Positions 26,451 to 35,489 of a DNA stretch of 64,000 nucleotides are shown here, in pieces. The position numbers and the translations under genes were made by a program. The DNA lies in NCBI GenBank assembly GCA_017503785.1, contig JAFVSK010000010.1, forward strand, positions 1-64,000, in the 5' to 3' direction. The notes under the pieces are model-generated. The model made no database searches. It was given only the letters and a program-made list of their open reading frames with translations, and had not been told where the DNA came from. This stretch comes from Clostridia bacterium (lineage in GTDB: Bacteria; Bacillota; Clostridia; Oscillospirales; Acutalibacteraceae). The stretch's first letter is position 1, and each line of letters begins with the position of its first letter.

Positions 26451-27016
26451 TCAAACAACGGCTGCAGCTGTACACCGACCTGCGCAGCGTGAATAGCGGC
26501 TGACAGCTTGGTAAAATCAGCTACCAGAGAATTGGGCTTATTCGCCGCGTCGTCCTGCGACATCGGCACAAAATACAAATGCTTGCTGTTTTTCAAAAGC
26601 GCAATATTGCGCATTGAGAAGCCCAGAGCATCGTTGGTGGACACCGCGATCACCACCGGGCGACCGCGCCGCAGCTGTGATTTCACCGCTAAGGTCACAG
26701 GCGTATCGCTAATGCCGTTCGCCAAGCGTCCCAGCGTGCTGCCGGTGCACGGCGCTACCACCAGCACGTCAAAATAGCCTTTCGGGCCAATAGGTTCCAC
26801 GTCAGTAAGTGTCAGCAACGGCCGATTACCAGTGGCAGCAGTAAACCGTTCCTGCCAGTCGCGTGCCAAGCCAAACCGCGTATCGGTCGTGGCAGCGCAC
26901 ACCGACAAAATAGGCGTTACCGACATTCCCTCCTCGGTTAACCGTTCCATCTGCTCCAGTGCGCGATGAAAGGTGCAAAACGAGCCACACAGCGCAAACC
27001 CTACTTTGAGTTCCAT
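26447..27016 (-). CDS. dpaB: Dipicolinate synthase subunit B
   Basis: 189 residues of the flavoprotein-type fold: MELKVGFALCGSFCTFHRAL, VVAPCTGSTLGRLANGISDTPVTLAVKSQLRRGRPVVIAVSTNDALG, and KHLYFVPMSQDD. With DpaA it makes dipicolinic acid for the spore core (SpoVFB). It overlaps the dpaA end by 16 bases. Expected mother-cell, late sporulation expression; no sigma-K site could be defined with confidence. Confidence 0.93.
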   Translation of the reverse strand: MELKVGFALCGSFCTFHRALEQMERLTEEGMSVTPILSVCAATTDTRFGLARDWQERFTAATGNRPLLTLTDVEPIGPKGYFDVLVVAPCTGSTLGRLANGISDTPVTLAVKSQLRRGRPVVIAVSTNDALGFSMRNIALLKNSKHLYFVPMSQDDAANKPNSLVADFTKLSAAIHAAQVGVQLQPLFE

Positions 27017-27882
27017 TCCGGCTCCTCCTTAATCATATTCAGCACCGTCTTCTTGATAATGACGCCGGCGCTCTGCGGTGCCACTCGCCCCGGCAACGAT
27101 AACGCCCAAATAGTTTTCAGCCGCAGCTCGGCAGCCGCATTGAAATCCACCCCTCCGGGACGAGAGGCCAAATCAATCAGTAATGTACTTTTATCCAATC
27201 CCTCCAGCACCTCACGCGTAAACAGTTTATACGGCACGGTATTAAAGATCACGTCGTAGCGCTCGCGGGATACAGCGTCGATCTCAACCGAGCGGCACCC
27301 TTGTGCCTGCGCCCACGCACGGTCGGAGCATCGCCGCGCCGCCACCGTTACGCTCGCATCCAGCGCCGTCAAGAGCCGCGCCAGCACCCTGCCGATGCGC
27401 CCGTAGCCTGTAATTAAGCAGCGCGAGCCCGCCAACGTAATGGGCAATTCCTCCATTGCCAGCTGAATAGCCCCCTCGGCTGTGGGAACCGCATTCAGTA
27501 CCGCTAATTCTTCGCGGCAGAAGTAATCTGCCGCCGTTAATCCGCGCAGCGACAGCTCACGACGAAAGGCATCGCTGATCTGCCCACCAAACAACAACTG
27601 ATCCTCCCGCACCGCCTGCACCACCGTTTCCAGCGGAATAGACACCCGCGAAAACGGCGCGTTCACGTTCACGCCGTCGGTGCTCACAGGAAGCGGCAGT
27701 ATCACGCAATCGGCCAAGGCAATGGCCTGTGCAGCATTGGTGCACGCCGTTACGCACGCCGGCAATTCGGTGCCGTCAAAGCCGGCGGTGATCACACGGT
27801 AGCCATCCGCTGCCAGAGCGCCCGCCAAATAGGCCGAGCGCAGGTCGCCGCCGATCACGGCAAAGGTTTCGATCGTTCGCAT
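27001..27882 (-). CDS. dpaA: Dipicolinate synthase subunit A
   Basis: 293 residues. N-terminal domain (FAVIGGDLRSAYLAGALAADGYRV) and a C-terminal Rossmann domain with NAD(P) loop CLITGYGRIGRVLARLL (about 157-173) and NTVPYKLFTREVL. It forms dipicolinate from dihydrodipicolinate with DpaB. First gene of dpaA-dpaB-yunB. RBS GGGGGAG. Shows the organism makes true endospores. Confidence 0.93.
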   Translation of the reverse strand: MRTIETFAVIGGDLRSAYLAGALAADGYRVITAGFDGTELPACVTACTNAAQAIALADCVILPLPVSTDGVNVNAPFSRVSIPLETVVQAVREDQLLFGGQISDAFRRELSLRGLTAADYFCREELAVLNAVPTAEGAIQLAMEELPITLAGSRCLITGYGRIGRVLARLLTALDASVTVAARRCSDRAWAQAQGCRSVEIDAVSRERYDVIFNTVPYKLFTREVLEGLDKSTLLIDLASRPGGVDFNAAAELRLKTIWALSLPGRVAPQSAGVIIKKTVLNMIKEEPEWNSK

Positions 27883-27899
27883 ATAACTCCCCCTTAAAC

Positions 27900-27942
27900 A
27901 AAAAAGACCTCATAGGACGGTTTGTTCCATCCTATGAGGTCT
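27900..27942 (-). terminator. Terminator of the prfA-M18 operon
   Basis: AGACCTCATAGGA / TCCTATGAGGTCT, a perfect 13-bp stem followed by TTTTTTG on the minus strand, just after the aminopeptidase gene. Confidence 0.85.
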
Positions 27943-27957
27943 CAGCTTGTTCGGTTC

Positions 27958-29370
27958 TTACAGGTTATCACGGCGAGTCAACAACGCCGAAAACGCCTTG
28001 TGCGCCATATACACGTCGGTTTTCGAGATCACCTCAAACGGTGCGTGCATCGACAGCACAGGCACGCCCAAGTCAACGGTGTCCACATTCAGTTCAGCAA
28101 CGAACTTGGCCACTGTTCCACCGCCGCCAACGTCCACGCGGCCCAGCTCACCCACCTGCCACAGCACGTTGTTTTCATCCATAATGCGACGATAGAAGCC
28201 CATCAATTCGGCCGAAGCATCGCTCGATCCGCTCTTGCCACGGGCACCGGTGTATTTCGTAAGCACGACACCGCGATTCAATGCTGCACAGTTGCGCGCT
28301 TCCACCACTTCGGGATACAAGGGGTCCATTGCCACGTTCACGTCGGCCGACAGGCACAGCGAGCGGCTCAACACGTGACGGCCCTCTTTGCCGAACACAG
28401 CAGCCAGATCGTCAACAAAGTATTTCAAGAAGTTCGATACCATGCCCGTGTTCCCCTCCGAGCCGATTTCCTCTTTGTCGGCCAGCACGGTAAGTGCCGT
28501 ATAGGTGGGAACTTCCAAATCGAACAACGCCGTCAGCGCCGGGTAGGCACACACGCGGTCATCGTGGCCGTAGGCACCGATCATGCTGCGATCCAAGCCC
28601 ACGTCGCGAGCAGTAAAGGCCGGAACGACCTCCAGCTCGGCCGACAGGAAATCCGCTTCTGCAATACCGTATTTTTCCGAAAGCAGTTTCAAAATATTCA
28701 GTTTTACTGCTTCGCTGCCTTCGTCACCGCCAAGTGCTTGCGAGCCGATAAGAACGTTCAAATTCTCACCGTCGATCACTTCGGCTGCGGGCTTCTTCAT
28801 TTGATTAGCACCCAAATGCGGCAGCAGATCGGTAATACACAACACCGGGTCGTCGGCCGCCTCGCCGATCGTCACCGTCACGGTGGTACCGTCGCGCCGC
28901 ACGATCACGCCGTGCAGGGCCAGCGGAATGGTTGTCCACTGGTATTTCTTAATACCGCCGTAATAATGCGTATCAAAATAGGCCAGATCGTGATCCTCGT
29001 ACAACGGATTGGGTTTCAGATCCAACCGCGGAGAATCCACGTGAGCCACAGCAATAGACACACCCTCGTCAATCGGTTTCTCACCGATCACTGCTAAGAT
29101 CAGCGCCTTGCCGCGGTTGTTCACGTACACGCGATCGCCGGGCTTTAACGACACCGTGCGATCAAACGGCACGAAACCGCGCTCCTCAGCCAAGCGCACC
29201 GCCTCTGTCACGGCTTCGCGCTCGGTTTTGGCGACATCCAAGAACTTCTTGTACGCTTCGCTATAGGCAAAAACCGCGCGAAGCTCTTCGTCGCTTAACA
29301 CCTTATAGGCGTTTTTCGGTTGATAGCACAGCTGCTCACGCAGCAATTCGCCTTGCGTTTTCTCCGACAT
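27958..29370 (-). CDS. M18 family aminopeptidase
   Basis: 470 residues. Two-domain M18 enzyme. Zinc ligands: HVDSPRLDLKPNPLYED, the Glu pair in ADKEEIGSEGNTGM, DVNVAMDP, and the C-terminal His in VPVLSMHAPFEVISK. It removes N-terminal residues, often acidic, from peptides in the cytosol. Start overlaps the transglycosylase stop (TAATG). Last gene of the operon DUF951-prfA-tsaC-coaE-transglycosylase-M18. Confidence 0.92.
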   Translation of the reverse strand: MSEKTQGELLREQLCYQPKNAYKVLSDEELRAVFAYSEAYKKFLDVAKTEREAVTEAVRLAEERGFVPFDRTVSLKPGDRVYVNNRGKALILAVIGEKPIDEGVSIAVAHVDSPRLDLKPNPLYEDHDLAYFDTHYYGGIKKYQWTTIPLALHGVIVRRDGTTVTVTIGEAADDPVLCITDLLPHLGANQMKKPAAEVIDGENLNVLIGSQALGGDEGSEAVKLNILKLLSEKYGIAEADFLSAELEVVPAFTARDVGLDRSMIGAYGHDDRVCAYPALTALFDLEVPTYTALTVLADKEEIGSEGNTGMVSNFLKYFVDDLAAVFGKEGRHVLSRSLCLSADVNVAMDPLYPEVVEARNCAALNRGVVLTKYTGARGKSGSSDASAELMGFYRRIMDENNVLWQVGELGRVDVGGGGTVAKFVAELNVDTVDLGVPVLSMHAPFEVISKTDVYMAHKAFSALLTRRDNL

Positions 29371-29945
29371 TATAAATCCTCCCCATCTGTGTTATACATA
29401 GTTTGATACAATTCCTGAGCCTTTAATACACGCTTTACATAGTTGCGCGTTTCTTCAAAAGGAATTTCTTTTAATGTAACTCCGTCGTTGGAATAGTCGG
29501 GGTCTTTCAACCACTTGGCCACGTTGCCGCTACCGGCGTTATAGGCAGCCAAAGCGGTTTCCTTCACCTCAAACTGTTCCATTACCACTTGAAGCACTTT
29601 GCAACCGCAACGAATATTCACCTCGGGATCGTACACCCGCTCCGGCGGTTCGGGCTCACCGGGCAACAACGTTTGCACCCATTCGTAGGTGCCGTCCACC
29701 AGTTGCATCAAACCTTTGGCACCTGCCCCCGATTCAGCCTCAGGGTCAAAATGGCTTTCCGTATGGATCACCGCATACACAAGCGACGGCGGCAAACCAT
29801 ATTCCGCAGCGTACTTGGTAACGTACTCTTCATATTTCAGCGGAAACACCGCCTTTTGAAAAGCACGATACCCCCATGTACTCCCCACAATCACGATCAC
29901 AACCGCCAGCAGTGCAAACAGCACGCGCCGAAGACTCCGCTTCAT
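29370..29945 (-). CDS. Membrane-anchored lytic transglycosylase (SLT family)
   Basis: 191 residues. N-terminal anchor (VLFALLAVVIVIVGSTWGY), then a lysozyme-like SLT domain with the catalytic Glu in VYAVIHTESHFDPEAES, followed by AKGLMQL and LAAYNAGSGNVAKWL. It cuts peptidoglycan outside the membrane. The ATG at 29945 follows GGAGG and overlaps the coaE stop (ATGA). The operon context is conserved housekeeping; in Clostridia this protein often follows coaE. Confidence 0.9.
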   Translation of the reverse strand: MKRSLRRVLFALLAVVIVIVGSTWGYRAFQKAVFPLKYEEYVTKYAAEYGLPPSLVYAVIHTESHFDPEAESGAGAKGLMQLVDGTYEWVQTLLPGEPEPPERVYDPEVNIRCGCKVLQVVMEQFEVKETALAAYNAGSGNVAKWLKDPDYSNDGVTLKEIPFEETRNYVKRVLKAQELYQTMYNTDGEDL

Positions 29946-30544
29946 ACCAACGCCTCCTTGCAAAAGGCTTTCACAGCTGCTTCCAACATTGGCAGCTCGC
30001 CGTTGTTTTCGATCACGTGTGCCGCACGTTCGGTATAATACGCCTCTGCAGGCTGCGCCTGCATACGCGCCGCGGCCTGCTCGGCTGTTAAGCCGTCACG
30101 TTCGCAAATACGCCGACGGCGCACCGCTTCGTCTGCCGTAACCGCCACCGTGGTATCGCACAGCGCATCGGTTCCCGACTGAAACAGCAGCGGTACATCC
30201 AGCACAATGAGCCGCGCACCACGGGCGCGGGCTGTGTCAATCTCGTCTTTCATCATAGCGATCACTGCAGGGTGAACGATGGCGTTCATCGCCTCGGTAG
30301 CCTCTTTAGAGGCAAAGGCAACCCTTGCCAAGGCAGCACGGTCAAGCGTACCGTCCTCATGCAAAATCGAAGCAGAAAACCGTTCTGCGAGTGCTGCCAA
30401 AGCGGGCGTTCCGGGCTCCACCGCACGGCGCGCCAGCACATCGGCATCCACGATCACCGCACCGCGTGCTTTCAGCAAACGCGACACTTCACTTTTTCCG
30501 GCACCGGTCGTACCGGTCAGGCCGATAACCACCGTTTTACTCAA
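29942..30544 (-). CDS. coaE: Dephospho-CoA kinase
   Basis: 200 residues with the P-loop GLTGTTGAGKSEVSRLL and the DPCK signatures VDADVLARRAVEPG and LDVPLLFQSG. Catalyses the last step of CoA synthesis. Starts at TTG (30544), overlapping the tsaC stop region by eight bases, with GAGGTGATC as ribosome site: an unusual but well supported start. Confidence 0.94.
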   Translation of the reverse strand: MSKTVVIGLTGTTGAGKSEVSRLLKARGAVIVDADVLARRAVEPGTPALAALAERFSASILHEDGTLDRAALARVAFASKEATEAMNAIVHPAVIAMMKDEIDTARARGARLIVLDVPLLFQSGTDALCDTTVAVTADEAVRRRRICERDGLTAEQAAARMQAQPAEAYYTERAAHVIENNGELPMLEAAVKAFCKEALV

Positions 30545-31556
30545 GCGTGATCACCTCAAATCCGGCAGCGCGCAACAAGCGGTTATACACCGCCAACCCG
30601 ATCCCCTCGGGGGACGGACACGCCGTATACGCCAGCGCGGCACCGCGCTCATCCAATTGTCGCAGCGCTTCAAACACCTGCTGCGCCTGTGCGGCAGGAT
30701 CCTCCCGCCGTCCGTAAGTAAGATACGGAACGGTAAGTCCCGCTTCCTCGCCGTCAAAGCACAGCGCCATCACGCCCTCCGCCGCCTTATCGTTCACATA
30801 GCGAACGTACGCCTCAGCCGTGCCGCGCACCAGCACCACGCGTGCCGCGGGAGCATAATGCTTATATTTCATGCCGGGCGACGCCGCTTCGGCACCTTCG
30901 CGCAGCGGTGCCAGCACAGCCTCATCAATATCTACCGAGCCTGCCACAGCCTCCAGCATTGCCACCGTTACGGCACCGGGACGCAGCAGCCGCACGCGAT
31001 CGCCGCACACCGACACTACCGTCGACTCCACACCGACCTCACAGGCGCCACCGTCTACAATAGCAGCAATACGTCCGTCCATATCCTCCGCTACACGGCG
31101 TGCATCGGTGGGGCTGGGACTACCCGAACGGTTAGCCGAGGGAGCTGCCAACGGACACCCCGACAACTGAATCAACTTCTGAGCTACCGGATGCGACGGC
31201 ATACGCACTGCCACGGTAGACAACCCTGCCGTAACCTCATCGGGCACCGTAGGCGCCTTGTTAAAAATCATGGTCAACGGGCCGGGCCAATACGCCGCAG
31301 CCAACGCCTCCGCCACAGGAGGGATCTCGGCAACCAGAGGAGTCAATTGTTCCTTGCTTGCAATATGCACGATCAACGGATTATCGCCCGGTCGGCCCTT
31401 GGCCTTAAAAATGGAAGCCACCGCCGCACCGTTGCGGGCATCTGCCGCTAATCCGTATACCGTTTCGGTAGGAATCGCCACCAGTTCACCGTCGCGCAGC
31501 AATGCCGCCGCGATGCGCAGCTCCTCCTCCCGATCAGTTAAGTGTTGTGTTTGCAT
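30537..31556 (-). CDS. tsaC: L-threonylcarbamoyladenylate synthase (Sua5/YwlC type)
   Basis: 339 residues. YrdC domain first ([54 protein letters not shown]), then the Sua5 C-terminal domain after the linker [18 protein letters not shown]. It provides the t6A37 modification of tRNA. Start set at 31556 (RBS AAGAGGG), overlapping prfA by 23 bases; the longer form to 31586 lacks a ribosome site. Confidence 0.93.
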   Translation of the reverse strand: MQTQHLTDREEELRIAAALLRDGELVAIPTETVYGLAADARNGAAVASIFKAKGRPGDNPLIVHIASKEQLTPLVAEIPPVAEALAAAYWPGPLTMIFNKAPTVPDEVTAGLSTVAVRMPSHPVAQKLIQLSGCPLAAPSANRSGSPSPTDARRVAEDMDGRIAAIVDGGACEVGVESTVVSVCGDRVRLLRPGAVTVAMLEAVAGSVDIDEAVLAPLREGAEAASPGMKYKHYAPAARVVLVRGTAEAYVRYVNDKAAEGVMALCFDGEEAGLTVPYLTYGRREDPAAQAQQVFEALRQLDERGAALAYTACPSPEGIGLAVYNRLLRAAGFEVITLE

Positions 31557-32628
31557 ATTCTTGCCCTCTTTGCAGCTTTTCGGCACGATCGGCCGTTATC
31601 AGCGCTTCTATCAGTTCATCCAGCGCGCCGTCCAGCACCGCCTCCAGCTTATACAGCGTTAATCCGATGCGGTGATCTGTCACGCGCCCTTGCGGAAAAT
31701 TGTAGGTGCGAATGCGCTCACTGCGATCGCCGGTTCCCACCTGCGATCGGCGGTCGGCGGCAATGGCCGATCGTTGCTCGCTTTGCAGTTGTTCATATAA
31801 ACGAGAGCGCAGTACACGCATGGCCTTTTCTTTGTTTTTATGCTGGCTGCGTTCATCCTGACATTCCACCACCATGCCCGTGGGCAAATGGGTGATACGG
31901 ATAGCCGATTCCGTTTTATTAATATGCTGACCGCCCGCACCGCTGGAGCGGTAGGTGTCGATCTGCAGATCGGTGGGAGCAATGGTCAGCTCCACCTCTT
32001 CCGCCTCGGGCAGCACCGCCACCGTAGCGGTAGACGTGTGAATACGCCCCCCTGCTTCGGTTTCCGGCACGCGCTGCACGCGATGCACACCGCTTTCGAA
32101 TTTTAAGCGACTGTACGCGCCGTGTCCGGTAATCATACAGCTCACTTCCTTGTAGCCGCCAAGCTCGGTCTGGTTTGCTCCGACAATTTCCAATTGGTAG
32201 CCGTTTGCCTGCGCATACAGCGTGTACATACGCAACAAACTTCCGGCAAAGAGCGCCGACTCCTCGCCGCCTGCGCCGCCGCGGATCTCCAAGATCACGT
32301 TGCGATCATCGTTGGGATCCTTCGGCAGCAACAACAGCTTCAGCTCCTCGGCCAACCGTTCCGCTTCCGCTTTGCCGTTTTCCAATTCTTCTTCGGCAAG
32401 CTCACGCAATTCGCGGTCGAGCTCACCCATCTCCAACAGTTCCCGCGCCTCGTTCTCGCGTTCTTTCGCTGCCGCATAGGCGCGATACGCTTCCACGATC
32501 GGCTGCAGATCACTGCTTTCTTTCATAAGAGAACGGTACAAATCTGCCTGCGCCACCACGGCAGGGTCGCACAAGCGAGCCATCAGCTCCTCATACCGTT
32601 TTTCCACTTCTCGTAATTGATTCAGCAT
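31534..32628 (-). CDS. prfA: Peptide chain release factor 1
   Basis: 364 residues. The codon-reading tripeptide of RF1 is seen as PET in [13 protein letters not shown] and the peptidyl-hydrolysis GGQ in [15 protein letters not shown]. Reads UAA and UAG. The methyltransferase gene prmC, often next to it, is absent here; the upstream gene is DUF951. ATG at 32628 with AAGGGAG eight bases upstream; a GTG at 32637 is less likely. Confidence 0.95.
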   Translation of the reverse strand: MLNQLREVEKRYEELMARLCDPAVVAQADLYRSLMKESSDLQPIVEAYRAYAAAKERENEARELLEMGELDRELRELAEEELENGKAEAERLAEELKLLLLPKDPNDDRNVILEIRGGAGGEESALFAGSLLRMYTLYAQANGYQLEIVGANQTELGGYKEVSCMITGHGAYSRLKFESGVHRVQRVPETEAGGRIHTSTATVAVLPEAEEVELTIAPTDLQIDTYRSSGAGGQHINKTESAIRITHLPTGMVVECQDERSQHKNKEKAMRVLRSRLYEQLQSEQRSAIAADRRSQVGTGDRSERIRTYNFPQGRVTDHRIGLTLYKLEAVLDGALDELIEALITADRAEKLQRGQEYANTTLN

Positions 32629-32667
32629 GCAAAACACTCCCTTTTGTTATCTTCTCAAAGGGATGTG

Positions 32668-32856
32668 CTACTCTTCGCTGCTCCGTTCAAGGCTGCGCAC
32701 GTTTTTTTCGGCCTTAACGCGGGGAATCATCAATTCATGACCGCAGGCTTCACAGCGCAAGCGAAAATCCATACCGATACGCAGCACCCGAAACCGTGCG
32801 CCACCGCACGGATGCGGCTTTTTCATAACCAAAATATCGTTCACTTGAATGTCCAC
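32668..32856 (-). CDS. DUF951 small protein with zinc-binding-like CxxCG
   Basis: 62 residues from GTG at 32856 (RBS GGGGAGGTG, spacing 7). Sequence features VDIQVNDILVMKKPHPCGG and CEACGHELMIPRVKAEK match DUF951, a conserved small protein with a Cys pair that may bind zinc. Function unknown. Longer ORF extending to 33147 is spurious. First gene of the prfA operon. Confidence 0.85.
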   Translation of the reverse strand: MDIQVNDILVMKKPHPCGGARFRVLRIGMDFRLRCEACGHELMIPRVKAEKNVRSLERSSEE

Positions 32857-32881
32857 GGTCACACCTCCCCATTTTCCTTTA

Positions 32882-32910
32882 AGTATATCACACCCTCGTT
32901 GACTACGCAA
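32882..32910 (-). promoter_or_regulatory. Promoter of the DUF951-prfA operon
   Basis: TTGCGT (32905-32910), 17 bases, TATACT (32882-32887) on the minus strand. Confidence 0.7.
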
Positions 32911-32987
32911 GTCATAACTTGCCGAAACAGCACAAAAACGGCAAACACAGATCTGCCATTTTTCTACAAAGAGTTTGAAGTCGCGCA

Positions 32988-33016
32988 TTGACAGAACTCG
33001 TATTTTGCGGTATACT
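32988..33016 (+). promoter_or_regulatory. Promoter of the FAD-protein/RluA unit
   Basis: TTGACA (32988-32993), 17 bases, TATACT (33011-33016); divergent from the prfA-operon promoter. Confidence 0.85.
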
Positions 33017-33058
33017 GTTTTGTTGGGATTACTACCGTTTATCAGGAGGTATCGGAGT

Positions 33059-34456
33059 ATGAAAAAAGATGTTGTTATTGTCGGTGCAGGTCCTGCCGGT
33101 ATTTTTACGGCACTGGAAATGCTCCGTCGCGGTTCCAAGCAAAGCATTGTTATCGTCGAGAAGGGGCAACCGGTCGAAAAGCGCCGTTGCCCGAAATCTC
33201 AGGTAGGTCATTGCGTAAACTGCAAGCCCTACTGCCATATCACCACCGGCTTCTCGGGGGCCGGTGCTTTTTCCGACGGCAAGTTGTCGCTCAGCTATGA
33301 GGTCGGCGGCGATCTGCCCTCGCTGGTTGGCGAAGATCTGGTGCAGGATACCATCGACTACGCCGACAGCATTTATCTGGAATTCGGGGCCGACACCCAC
33401 GTGGAAGGCCTCGGCAACACCGAGGAAGTTAAAGAGATCCGCAAACGCGCTATTCAAGCGGGCCTAAAACTGGTGGACTGCCCCATTCGCCACATGGGCA
33501 CAGAAAAAGCGCAGAACATTTATCTGTCGATCGAACGCTACCTGCAGGAGAACGGCGTAGAAATGCTGTTTGGCTACGAATGCACCAATTTGCTGCTGCA
33601 GGGCGGAAGCTGCCTTGGCGTTACCATCACCGACGGCAAGGCCGAGCTCAACATTGAAGCCAAGCACACGGTCATCGCCACCGGCCGCCGCGGCGCCGAT
33701 TGGCTGGAAAAGATCTGTGCCGAGCACAACATTGCCCACCAGCCCGGCACGGTCGATATCGGCGTGCGTGTCGAGGTGCGCAACGAGGTCATGGAAAAGG
33801 TGAACAAAACGCTGTATGAATCCAAGCTCATCGGCTATCCGCAGCCCTTTAAAAACAAGGTGCGCACCTTCTGCCAAAACCCCGGCGGCTTTGTAAGCCA
33901 AGAAAATTACGACGACGATCTCGCCGTGGTCAACGGCCATTCCTATAAGGAACTGAAATCCAACAACACCAATCTGGCCATTTTGTGCTCGCACAACTTC
34001 AGCGAGCCGTTCAACCAGCCCATCGCCTACGCTCAAAAGATCGGCGAGCTCACCAACATGCTGGGCGCGGGCCACATTTTGGTGCAACGCTTCGGTGATA
34101 TTTTGGACGGCAAACGCACCTGGCAGAAGGAGCTGTCGCAGTCGAACCTGCGCCCCACCCTGCCCGATGCCGTGGCAGGCGACATTACGGCCGCCATGCC
34201 CTACCGCGCCATGATCAACATTATCAACTTCATTCAAGCGGTCGACCACGTGGTACCGGGCTTTGCTTCCTACGAAACGCTGCTGTATTCTCCGGAACTG
34301 AAATTCTACAGCAACCGCGTTCGCATGGACACCGATCTCAACACCAACGTCAAGGGCCTGCATTGCTTGGGCGACTCCAGCGGCTGGACGCGCGGCTTAA
34401 TGATGGCTTCGGTCATGGGTGTACTGATGGGCCGTAAGATCGTCGACAAGGAATAA
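33059..34456 (+). CDS. Uncharacterised FAD-dependent dehydrogenase (COG2509 type)
   Basis: 465 residues. N-terminal Rossmann dinucleotide loop VVIVGAGPAGIFTALEMLRRG (about 5-25), then VEKGQPVEKRRCPKS and a Cys-rich stretch HCVNCKPYCHITTGFSGAGAFSDGKL, and a second nucleotide-contact region TVIATGRRGADWL. The C-terminus ends in the FAD-contact block GLHCLGDSSGWTRGLMMASVMGVLMG. This group is widespread in Clostridia; its reaction is not known. The four Cys near residue 45 are worth noting. RBS AGGAGG, start at 33059. Followed eight bases later by the RluA gene. Confidence 0.85.
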   Translation: MKKDVVIVGAGPAGIFTALEMLRRGSKQSIVIVEKGQPVEKRRCPKSQVGHCVNCKPYCHITTGFSGAGAFSDGKLSLSYEVGGDLPSLVGEDLVQDTIDYADSIYLEFGADTHVEGLGNTEEVKEIRKRAIQAGLKLVDCPIRHMGTEKAQNIYLSIERYLQENGVEMLFGYECTNLLLQGGSCLGVTITDGKAELNIEAKHTVIATGRRGADWLEKICAEHNIAHQPGTVDIGVRVEVRNEVMEKVNKTLYESKLIGYPQPFKNKVRTFCQNPGGFVSQENYDDDLAVVNGHSYKELKSNNTNLAILCSHNFSEPFNQPIAYAQKIGELTNMLGAGHILVQRFGDILDGKRTWQKELSQSNLRPTLPDAVAGDITAAMPYRAMINIINFIQAVDHVVPGFASYETLLYSPELKFYSNRVRMDTDLNTNVKGLHCLGDSSGWTRGLMMASVMGVLMGRKIVDKE

Positions 34457-34464
34457 GCTGCTTT

Positions 34465-35427
34465 ATGAAACAGCTCACCATTGCCAAAAACGATGCCGGC
34501 CAGCGTGTGGATAAGTTTTTAACCAAAGCCTTCCCCAACCTGCCGGTTTCCATGATGTATAAGTACATTCGTCAAAAGGATATCAAGGTCAACCGCAAGC
34601 GCTGCACCAATTCGCAGCGTTTGGAGGAGGGCGATATCCTCACCATCTACGCCCCCGACGAATTTTTAGAGCAAGCCGCCCCCGTATACGAATTCATGTA
34701 CGCCGGCACCAAGCTGGATATCGTGTATGAGGATGAGCACATTCTGTTGCTCAACAAGCCTGTCGGCCTGCTCGTCCACCCCGACGACACAGAATACCGC
34801 GACACGCTCATTTTCCGTGTACAACGGTATTTGTTTGAAAAGGGCGAATATCGGCCGGATACCGAAGCCAGCTTCGCGCCCGCACTTGTCAACCGCATCG
34901 ACCGCAACACCTGCGGCATCGTCATTGCGGCCAAAACAGCAGCGGCGCTGCGCATTTTAAACGAGAAGCTGCGCCGTCGGGAAATCGAAAAATACTATCT
35001 GTGCTTGGTGCACGGCCACTTAGACAAGCCGGAGGACACCCTGCACGGCTTCTTGGAGAAAAACGAAGCCCAAAACCGCGTATACGTATCCGAGCGGCAA
35101 GCGCGCGGTGCGCGTACCATCGCCACACGCTACCGCGTGCTGGAGGAACACGGCGGTCTGTCGCTGCTGGAAATTGAACTGCTCACCGGCCGCACCCATC
35201 AGATCCGCGCGCATTTGGCCTCCATCGGCCACCCGCTTTTGGGCGACGGAAAGTACGGCACCAACGCGCTGAACAAGGGTACCGGCTTCACCAAACAAGC
35301 CCTGTGCTCCTATCGGTTAAAGTTTGCCTTCACCACCGATGCCGACGAATTGGCCTACCTAAACGGAAAAGAATTCACACTTCCCTCCGTTTGGTTCGCC
35401 GACGAATTTAAAAACGGCACGTTATAA
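34465..35427 (+). CDS. RluA-family pseudouridine synthase
   Basis: 320 residues. N-terminal S4 RNA-binding domain (GQRVDKFLTKAFPNLPVSMMYKYIRQKDIKVN) and the pseudouridine synthase domain with catalytic Asp in VNRIDRNTCGIVIAAK (the usual HRLDKDTSG varied to NRIDRNTCG), and GRTHQIRAHLASIGHPLLGD. It modifies uridines in 23S rRNA or tRNA (RluC/RluD type). Co-transcribed with the FAD protein. Target position cannot be assigned from sequence. Confidence 0.92.
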   Translation: MKQLTIAKNDAGQRVDKFLTKAFPNLPVSMMYKYIRQKDIKVNRKRCTNSQRLEEGDILTIYAPDEFLEQAAPVYEFMYAGTKLDIVYEDEHILLLNKPVGLLVHPDDTEYRDTLIFRVQRYLFEKGEYRPDTEASFAPALVNRIDRNTCGIVIAAKTAAALRILNEKLRRREIEKYYLCLVHGHLDKPEDTLHGFLEKNEAQNRVYVSERQARGARTIATRYRVLEEHGGLSLLEIELLTGRTHQIRAHLASIGHPLLGDGKYGTNALNKGTGFTKQALCSYRLKFAFTTDADELAYLNGKEFTLPSVWFADEFKNGTL

Positions 35428-35438
35428 ATCACAAAGCA

Positions 35439-35472
35439 GCACCGCCGCCAACCGTTTGGTTGGCGGCGGTGC
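35439..35472. terminator. Terminator hairpin between convergent genes
   Basis: GCACCGCCGCCAACC GTTT GGTTGGCGGCGGTGC: a perfect 15-bp stem, but poor T runs on both sides. Serves the RluA gene and the convergent LRR gene. Confidence 0.6.
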
Positions 35473-35489
35473 CGCGTTATCTGTTCAAT

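Noticed and set aside
27922-29097. 391-codon plus-strand ORF opposite the M18 aminopeptidase
   Set aside because: Antisense shadow that begins inside the terminator hairpin.
31557-31586. Longer tsaC start at 31586
   Set aside because: No ribosome site; the ATG at 31556 follows AAGAGGG and gives the usual Sua5 N-terminus.
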